DNA of 36,824 bases. Source: RGIG3040 sp964410675. Lineage in GTDB: Bacteria > Bacillota > Clostridia > Lachnospirales > Lachnospiraceae. Both the position numbers and the translations under genes were made by a program. Where the stretch lies: contig CAYPIB010000010.1 in NCBI GenBank assembly GCA_964410675.1, positions 1 through 36,824 on the forward strand. The letters are read 5' to 3'. This document shows, one piece after another, positions 31,866-36,824 of the stretch (the first letter of the stretch is position 1; every line of letters begins with the position of its first letter). The notes beneath the pieces were generated by a model. It searched no databases and had not been told where the DNA came from. It saw nothing but the letters and a program-made list of their open reading frames with translations.

Positions 31866-32150
31866 ATGTTAAAATTAAACCTTCAATTTTTCGCTCATAA
31901 AAAAGGTGTTGGTTCTACTAGAAACGGTAGAGACTCTGAATCTAAAAGATTAGGTGCGAAAAGAGCTGACGGACAATTCGTAAAAGCTGGTAACATTTTA
32001 TATAGACAGCGTGGAACAAGGATTCATCCTGGAGTTAATGTAGGACGTGGTAACGACGATACATTATTTGCATTAACGGATGGTGTTTTAAGATTCGAAA
32101 GAAAAGGAAGAGACAAAAAACAAGCTTCCGTTTATCCGGTAGAAGACTAA
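31866..32150 (+). CDS. rpmA: Ribosomal protein L27 with Prp-cleaved extension
   Basis: The 94-aa protein begins MLKLNLQFFAHKKGVGST. LNLQFF/AHKKG is the Prp cleavage site, so the mature protein would begin AHKKG, near the peptidyl-transferase centre. The ATG at 31866, with GAGGAGGTG overlapping the end of prp, is chosen over an upstream in-frame ATG at 31848, because the extension matches the family there. Confidence 0.97.
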   Translation: MLKLNLQFFAHKKGVGSTRNGRDSESKRLGAKRADGQFVKAGNILYRQRGTRIHPGVNVGRGNDDTLFALTDGVLRFERKGRDKKQASVYPVED

Positions 32151-32164
32151 TACGAATTTATTAC

Positions 32165-32199
32165 GGAGCTTCAAACGTCCTCGTTTGAAGCTCCTTTTC
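32165..32199 (+). terminator. Terminator after rpmA
   Basis: GGAGCTTCAAACG (32165-32177) is perfectly complementary to 32182-32194 around a 4-nt loop, followed by TTTT. This 13-bp stem ends the rplU-prp-rpmA transcript or attenuates it before obgE. Confidence 0.9.
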
Positions 32200-32292
32200 A
32201 CATCAAAACTTAGCCGGACTCGAAACATTTGCTTAAAAATCGGGAATGCTATGACAGAGAAATAGTAACCTACTTAACTTAGGAGGTAATAT

Positions 32293-33594
32293 ATGTTTGC
32301 AGATAGAGCAAAAATTTATGTACGGAGTGGAAAGGGCGGAGACGGCCATGTTTCCTTCCGTCGCGAAAAATATGTGCCAAACGGCGGCCCTGACGGCGGT
32401 GATGGCGGTGACGGCGGTGATGTTATATTTATTGTAGCGGAAGGTTTAAATACCTTAATTGACTTTCGACATGTTCGTAAATACTGTGCGCAGGATGGCG
32501 CTGCCGGCGGAAAACGAAATTCCCATGGGAAAAATGGTGAGGATATTATAATCAGAGTTCCCGCGGGTACAATCATTAAAGAAGCAGAAAGTCAGAAAGT
32601 CATTGCAGATATGTCCGGTGATAATAAAAGGCACGTATTATTAACCGGCGGCAGAGGTGGAAATGGTAACCAGCATTATGCCACAAGTACGATGCAGGCA
32701 CCTAAATATGCCCAGCCCGGACAAGCTGCACAGGAGCTTGACTTATTATTAGAATTAAAGGTAATTGCTGATGTGGGACTTGTTGGTTTTCCAAACGTCG
32801 GAAAATCCACATTACTTTCCCGTGTTACCAATGCCAAGCCTAAAATTGCGAATTATCATTTCACTACTATTAATCCGAATTTAGGAGTGGTAGACTTAGG
32901 TGATGGAAATGGTTTCGTCATTGCAGATATCCCCGGATTAATTGAGGGTGCATCAGAAGGTGTCGGCTTAGGTCATGAATTTTTACGTCATATTGAGCGT
33001 ACAAAAGTATTTATTCATATGGTAGATGCTGCCGGAACAGAAGGCCGTGATCCGATTGCGGATATTTATGCTATTAACAAGGAGCTAAATGCTTATAATC
33101 CTGAAATAGCAAATCGCCCGCAGTTAATTGCCGCTAATAAAATTGATGCCATTTATATTGATCCAGAAGCCAATGAAGAAAGCCCGATTGAACAAATAAA
33201 AAAAGAATTTGAACCAAAAGGAATCAAGGTGTTTCCGATTTCAGCGGTCAGCGGTCAGGGATTAAAAGAGTTATTATATGAAGTGAATCATATGCTTTCA
33301 CAGATTGATGATGCTCCGATTATTTTTGAGCAGGAGTATTTCCCTGATTTTTCACATTTACTTGCAAATGAACCTTATACCGTTATATTTGATGAAGCGA
33401 AAAAGGAATATGTAGTAGAAGGACCTAAAATCGAAAAAATGCTTGGTTATACAAACCTTGAAGCTGAAAAGGGCTTTGTTTTCTTTCAAAACTTCCTGAA
33501 ACAGCAAGGTATTTTAAAAGAACTCGAAAACCTTGGAATTGAAGATGGTGATACCGTGCGTATGTATGGCCTATCCTTTGATTACTACAAATAA
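32293..33594 (+). CDS. obgE: GTPase ObgE/CgtA
   Basis: Obg is an essential GTPase in large-subunit assembly and stress signalling. The 433-aa protein has the glycine-rich Obg fold (YVPNGGPDGGDGGDGGDV, residues ~1-158) and the G domain with P-loop GFPNVGKST. Further on are DIPGLIEGASEGVGLG (G3) and NKID (G4), and a C-terminal OCT domain from ~355. AGGAGGT precedes the ATG. It starts 142 nt after rpmA, past the terminator, so it has its own promoter or reads through. Confidence 0.97.
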   Translation: MFADRAKIYVRSGKGGDGHVSFRREKYVPNGGPDGGDGGDGGDVIFIVAEGLNTLIDFRHVRKYCAQDGAAGGKRNSHGKNGEDIIIRVPAGTIIKEAESQKVIADMSGDNKRHVLLTGGRGGNGNQHYATSTMQAPKYAQPGQAAQELDLLLELKVIADVGLVGFPNVGKSTLLSRVTNAKPKIANYHFTTINPNLGVVDLGDGNGFVIADIPGLIEGASEGVGLGHEFLRHIERTKVFIHMVDAAGTEGRDPIADIYAINKELNAYNPEIANRPQLIAANKIDAIYIDPEANEESPIEQIKKEFEPKGIKVFPISAVSGQGLKELLYEVNHMLSQIDDAPIIFEQEYFPDFSHLLANEPYTVIFDEAKKEYVVEGPKIEKMLGYTNLEAEKGFVFFQNFLKQQGILKELENLGIEDGDTVRMYGLSFDYYK

Positions 33595-33611
33595 TAGAAA
33601 GGCAAATACCT

Positions 33612-33902
33612 ATGACAAGCAAACAAAGAGCTTATTTAAGAAGTCTCGCCAGCACACTTGACCCCATCTTCCAAATTGGAAAGAGCAGCCTTACACCTGA
33701 GGTCACAGAAGCAATCAGAGAGGCATTTAATAAAAAAGAATTGATTAAAATTACTATTTTAAAGAACTGCCTTGATGATCCAAATGCAATTGCTGATGCA
33801 CTTGCAGCAAGAACGCAGTCACAAGTTATACAGGTGATTGGCAGAAAAATAGTTTTATACAAGGAATCTAAAGATTACAAGCGAATTAATCTTCCAATGT
33901 GA
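33612..33902 (+). CDS. yhbY: YhbY family RNA-binding protein (CRM domain)
   Basis: The 96-aa CRM-domain protein binds the pre-50S ribosome. Seen: MTSKQRAYLRSLASTLDPIFQIGKSSLTPEVTEAI and the GRKIVLYKESKD end. It follows obgE after 17 nt and precedes nadD. The operon context of obgE-yhbY-nadD is conserved in Bacillota. Confidence 0.95.
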   Translation: MTSKQRAYLRSLASTLDPIFQIGKSSLTPEVTEAIREAFNKKELIKITILKNCLDDPNAIADALAARTQSQVIQVIGRKIVLYKESKDYKRINLPM

Positions 33903-33937
33903 TTAGTAGTTCTTTAAATCTAGGAAGGAATATTTTT

Positions 33938-34567
33938 ATGACTGAAATAAATAACCGTAAAAAGGTAGGTATTATGGGCGGAACATTTGATCCGATCCAC
34001 TATGGACATTTACTGATTGCCCAAACAGCGGCGGAGACTTATGAATTAAATGAAGTACTTTTTGTTCCCAGCGGAACACCATGGCTGAAAGATTCATCAA
34101 AGGTTTTGAATAAAAAAACCCGTGTAACAATGACTGGTATTGCAATTGAAGACAATCCAAAATTTGCATTATCTACGATTGAAATTGACCGTGAAGGAAA
34201 CTCATATTCTTATGAAACACTAGAAGAGTTGTCGCTTCAAAACCCTGATACTGAATTTTATTTTATTATGGGGGCTGATTCTCTTTTAGACATTGAAAGA
34301 TGGAAAAACCCGGATAAGCTTATGGCCGGATGCACCTTATTAGTCGCAGTCCGTAATGATTGTGACATGGAAGGCCTCAAAAAGCAAACTGCTTATTTAA
34401 ATAACAAATATAATGCTTCTATTTGTTATTTAGAAACTCCAAGGCTTGATATTTCTTCGACCCAAATCCGCCAAAGAGCAGCAGAAGGAAAATCAATTCA
34501 TTATCTGCTTCCGGAACAAATAGAAAATTATATTATCAAAAATCGTATTTACGAAAAAGAAGTTTAA
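33938..34567 (+). CDS. nadD: Nicotinate-nucleotide adenylyltransferase
   Basis: NadD makes nicotinic acid adenine dinucleotide from NaMN and ATP in NAD synthesis. Motifs: GIMGGTFDPIHYGHLLIAQ (nucleotidyltransferase HxGH-type), FVPSGTPWLK, FIMGADSLLDIERWKNP, and ISSTQIRQR near the end. I chose the ATG at 33938 with AGGAAGGA upstream, over an in-frame ATG at 33899. The length is 209 aa. It ends 2 nt before yqeK. Confidence 0.95.
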   Translation: MTEINNRKKVGIMGGTFDPIHYGHLLIAQTAAETYELNEVLFVPSGTPWLKDSSKVLNKKTRVTMTGIAIEDNPKFALSTIEIDREGNSYSYETLEELSLQNPDTEFYFIMGADSLLDIERWKNPDKLMAGCTLLVAVRNDCDMEGLKKQTAYLNNKYNASICYLETPRLDISSTQIRQRAAEGKSIHYLLPEQIENYIIKNRIYEKEV

Positions 34568-34569
34568 GT

Positions 34570-35169
34570 ATGAATAAAAAACTATGGACCATCCCCAAAA
34601 TTGAACAATGGTTAAAGAAGCATCTCGAAGAAAAACGCTATTTGCATACAATTCGGGTTGCATACACAGCATCCTGCTTGGCAATGTGTCATGGAAAGAA
34701 CGTCAAACAGGCCTATTTAGCAGGACTTTTGCATGACAACGCAAAATGTATGACGTCCAAGCGAAAGCTCGCTCTATGCGTCAAATACAAGCTCGATGTT
34801 AGTGCAGTAGAAAAACAAAACCCTGACTTACTGCATGCCAAACTAGGCGCTTGTGTGGCAAAAGCCAAATTTCATATTAGTGATGATGATATTTTAAATG
34901 CCGTTCATAATCATACAACCGGACGTCCTCATATGTCTGCCTTAGAAAAAATCGTCTTTATCGCTGATTTTATAGAACCAGGGCGTGACGAAAACAAAAT
35001 ATCATATTTAAAAGAAACGAGAAAACTTGCATTTTCAAATTTAGATGATGCGATGCTTTATATTCTTAAGCATACACTTTTGTATTTAAAGCGAAAAAAT
35101 ATTGCGATAGATGCAAAAACAGAAGAGACATATGAGTATTATTTAAAGCGAAAAAACCGCAAACAGTGA
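34570..35169 (+). CDS. yqeK: YqeK family HD-domain (Ap4A) hydrolase
   Basis: YqeK hydrolyses diadenosine tetraphosphate symmetrically, clearing alarmone-like Ap4A. The 199-aa HD-domain protein shows LAGLLHDNAKCM (HD), H in the N-terminal LHTIRVAYTA and HAKLGACVAK, and the characteristic NHTTGRPHMSALEKIVFIADFIEPGRD. The gene starts 2 nt after nadD, as in other Bacillota (yqeJ-yqeK). Confidence 0.93.
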   Translation: MNKKLWTIPKIEQWLKKHLEEKRYLHTIRVAYTASCLAMCHGKNVKQAYLAGLLHDNAKCMTSKRKLALCVKYKLDVSAVEKQNPDLLHAKLGACVAKAKFHISDDDILNAVHNHTTGRPHMSALEKIVFIADFIEPGRDENKISYLKETRKLAFSNLDDAMLYILKHTLLYLKRKNIAIDAKTEETYEYYLKRKNRKQ

Positions 35170-35192
35170 AAGTAAAAAGGAGATATTTTATA

Positions 35193-35546
35193 ATGATATC
35201 AGCTAATAAAATGGCACAAGTTGTAATTGAAGCATTAGAAGAGAAAAAAGCAGAAGATATTAAAATAATCGATATTAGTCATATTTCGATTATTGCAGAT
35301 TATTTTATTATTGCAAGCGGAAGTAATAAAAATCAAATTCAGACAATGGCAGATAATGTAGATGAATTACTTGCTAAAAAGGGATATACAAATAAACAAG
35401 TCGAAGGCTATACAAATGCCGATTGGATTTTAATGGACTATAAAGATGTTATCGTACACATATTCGATAAGGAAAACCGTTTGTTTTATGATTTGGAACG
35501 AATTTGGCGTGATGGGAAGGAAATTACAAAAGAAGCCCTTTCATAA
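35193..35546 (+). CDS. rsfS: Ribosomal silencing factor RsfS
   Basis: RsfS binds L14 and blocks 30S-50S joining when nutrients are short. The 117-aa protein contains IIDISHISIIADYFIIASGSN, the WILMDYKDVIVHIFDKENR block and FYDLERIW. I use the ATG at 35193 with AAAGGAGA upstream; an earlier in-frame ATG at 35166 overlaps yqeK by 4 nt and would add nine residues. It follows yqeK, as in Bacillota generally. Confidence 0.95.
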   Translation: MISANKMAQVVIEALEEKKAEDIKIIDISHISIIADYFIIASGSNKNQIQTMADNVDELLAKKGYTNKQVEGYTNADWILMDYKDVIVHIFDKENRLFYDLERIWRDGKEITKEALS

Positions 35547-35595
35547 ATACCAATTGAAACACATAAAGATATTAAAAGACAGTGAGGACAAAAGA

Positions 35596-36570
35596 ATGAA
35601 AAAACGAGTAAAAATTGTATTAATAATTTTGGCTACTATATTTGTTTTATTTCTGACAGGAGGTCTATATGTCGGAAATATGCTGTATAATTTAGCCCTA
35701 AATCCAAACACTGATAAATCTTCGGTTATAAATGCAGAGCATAATAGTATGAGCACGGATGATGTCATCGTGATTGATGATGAAATACGCGAAAAAGCAA
35801 AACACTGGTATGATAATGCCGATATAAAAGACTATTCCCTGATGAGCCGTGATAATTTAAAGCTGCATGCTTTAGCAGTAACACAGCCGGGAAATTTATG
35901 GGCCATTGTCTGTCATGGCTATAGTGGTGAAGCCTCTCAAAACTCGACATCAGCATATCGTTTTTACGAAGAGGGATATAATGTTTTAATGCCAAATGCA
36001 AGAGGCCACGGCGAAAGTGAAGGAGATTATATCGGAATGGGCTGGGATGAGAGACTTGATATTGTTGATTGGATTCAGCAAATTCTTGACAAAGATCCCG
36101 ATGCACAAATTGTATTGTATGGTGTCTCGATGGGAGCTGCTACCGTCATGATGGTATCCGGAGAAGACCTTCCCCAAAATGTAAAGGCAATCGTAGAAGA
36201 CTGCGGCTATTCATCGGTTTGGGGCGAATTTTCTTATCAGTTAAAAATGTTGTTTGGACTTCCCGATGTACCAGTTATGAATTTTGCCTCTTTTGTTACG
36301 AAAGTGAGAGCAGGCTGGTGGTTAGAAGAGGGAGATGCGATTAAGCAGCTGCAGAAAAATAAAACCCCGATGATGTTTATCCATGGTGACAACGATACCT
36401 TTGTTCCATTCGAAATGCTTGATAAAGTATATGAAGCAACAGATGTGCCAAAAGAAAAGCTTCTCGTAGAAGGTGCCGGACATGGCGGATCTGCCGGCAT
36501 TTTAGGTGAAGAATACTGGAATGCAGTCTTTAACTTTATTAATCAATATGTTGCGGTCGTAAATGAATAA
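35596..36570 (+). CDS. Membrane-anchored alpha/beta hydrolase
   Basis: The 324-aa protein has an N-terminal anchor at about residues 6-30 (KIVLIILATIFVLFLTGG) and an extracellular alpha/beta hydrolase domain. The oxyanion-side HGYSGEASQN, the nucleophile elbow GVSMG (Ser in YGVSMGAATVM), Asp in HGDNDTFVP and His in GAGHGG form the triad. It resembles prolyl oligopeptidase-like or dienelactone-type esterases; the substrate is unknown. I chose 35596 (MKKRVKIVLI) with GTGAGGA upstream; the open frame extends further up but has no good start. It sits 49 nt after rsfS and ends at a terminator. Confidence 0.88.
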   Translation: MKKRVKIVLIILATIFVLFLTGGLYVGNMLYNLALNPNTDKSSVINAEHNSMSTDDVIVIDDEIREKAKHWYDNADIKDYSLMSRDNLKLHALAVTQPGNLWAIVCHGYSGEASQNSTSAYRFYEEGYNVLMPNARGHGESEGDYIGMGWDERLDIVDWIQQILDKDPDAQIVLYGVSMGAATVMMVSGEDLPQNVKAIVEDCGYSSVWGEFSYQLKMLFGLPDVPVMNFASFVTKVRAGWWLEEGDAIKQLQKNKTPMMFIHGDNDTFVPFEMLDKVYEATDVPKEKLLVEGAGHGGSAGILGEEYWNAVFNFINQYVAVVNE

Positions 36571-36581
36571 AATATAGTAAA

Positions 36582-36630
36582 AAAGCTCGGATGATCAATT
36601 ATATTGATTTCCGAGCTTTCTTCATCTCAA
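36582..36630 (+). terminator. Terminator after the alpha/beta hydrolase
   Basis: AAAGCTCGGA (36582-36591) pairs with TCCGAGCTTT (36610-36619), with an inner ATCAAT/ATTGAT stem; the A and T tracts on the two sides make it potentially bidirectional. Confidence 0.8.
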
Positions 36631-36688
36631 AATCTCATCAATCTGATAATTAATATGATTATTATTTGTTAAATGATTATATTGAATA

Positions 36689-36717
36689 TTGACATTCATC
36701 TAATTAATACATATAAT
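36689..36717 (+). promoter_or_regulatory. Consensus promoter at the right edge
   Basis: TTGACA (36689-36694) and TATAAT (36712-36717), separated by exactly 17 nt, are a perfect sigma-A match in both hexamers. Transcription would begin near 36725, leaving a leader of about 65 nt before the ATG at 36789. Confidence 0.85.
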
Positions 36718-36788
36718 TTAGTTGAATCATAAAAAAAACTTTGTATGATGTAATCACTGCTATAAAACAATAATAAAGGATTAAGAAA

Positions 36789-36824
36789 ATGCAAATTAGA
36801 GATTGGATACTTAAAATAATTATA
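36789..36824 (+). CDS. Start of an unidentified gene, cut by the window edge
   Basis: An ATG with a weak AAAGGATT upstream opens a frame of 12 codons (MQIRDWILKIII) to the end of the window. Only the promoter at 36689-36717 and the open frame support it. The gene cannot be identified. Confidence 0.35.
   Translation, partial: MQIRDWILKIII

Noticed and set aside
1..36824. CRISPR array, tRNA or rRNA genes
   Set aside because: No regularly spaced direct repeats, no cloverleaf or CCA-ending pattern, and no conserved rRNA segments were noticed on either strand by eye.

Overview
The window is about 36.8 kb of low-GC chromosome from a Bacillota, most likely a gut Clostridia of the Lachnospiraceae type. 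Support comes from the gene order around rplU-prp-rpmA-obgE, the TIGR03960/DUF2344 radical SAM pair beside RNase G, the rsmD-coaD-ylbJ order, a short-form HisG with HisZ, and an L27 that carries a Prp-cleaved N-terminal extension. Four runs of N, and two foreign fragments spliced into one gene, show that this is a draft, probably metagenomic, assembly.

Layout. 1-9.8 kb: 3' part of a type IIA topoisomerase A subunit, then rsmD, coaD and a coiled-coil protein. A convergent YlbJ-like membrane protein follows, then a tightly packed operon of rsuA-family pseudouridine synthase, YgiQ radical SAM protein, SDR, small membrane protein and RluA-family pseudouridine synthase. 9.8-13.1 kb: a divergent AraC regulator faces a GH113-like glycosidase and a MATE exporter, with a perfect inverted repeat between them. 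13.2-13.7 kb: recU. 13.7-18.9 kb: a histidine operon hisZ-hisG-hisD-hisB-hisIE behind a consensus promoter that overlaps a palindrome. Its last gene is a fusion of a degenerate HisA/HisF-like barrel to HisI and HisE. 19.0-24.1 kb: small membrane protein, B12-binding radical SAM protein (interrupted by two assembly artefacts), DUF2344 partner, RNase E/G and a NUDIX hydrolase.

24.1-31.0 kb is an accessory island lying where rplU would normally follow rng. It holds a dead ribbon-helix-helix gene, an IS remnant with matching inverted ends, a lone HEPN-domain protein, and an XRE regulator next to a decayed tandem copy that keeps the same operator. It also holds a cobalamin-type module (PduO-type adenosyltransferase plus BtuF/BtuC/BtuD-like ABC importer) and a 184-nt nearly perfect palindrome of unknown nature. 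31.1-36.6 kb returns to conserved housekeeping order: rplU, prp, rpmA, terminator, obgE, yhbY, nadD, yqeK, rsfS, then an alpha/beta hydrolase. The right edge carries a perfect consensus promoter and the first codons of another gene.

Most of the window is ordinary core genome. The parts most worth a second look are the 184-nt palindrome, the HisF-like/HisIE fusion with its internal start, the his operator, the solitary HEPN gene in the decaying island, and the two chimeric joins (one of them a Bacteroides-type mobilization gene fragment), which should not be mistaken for biology.
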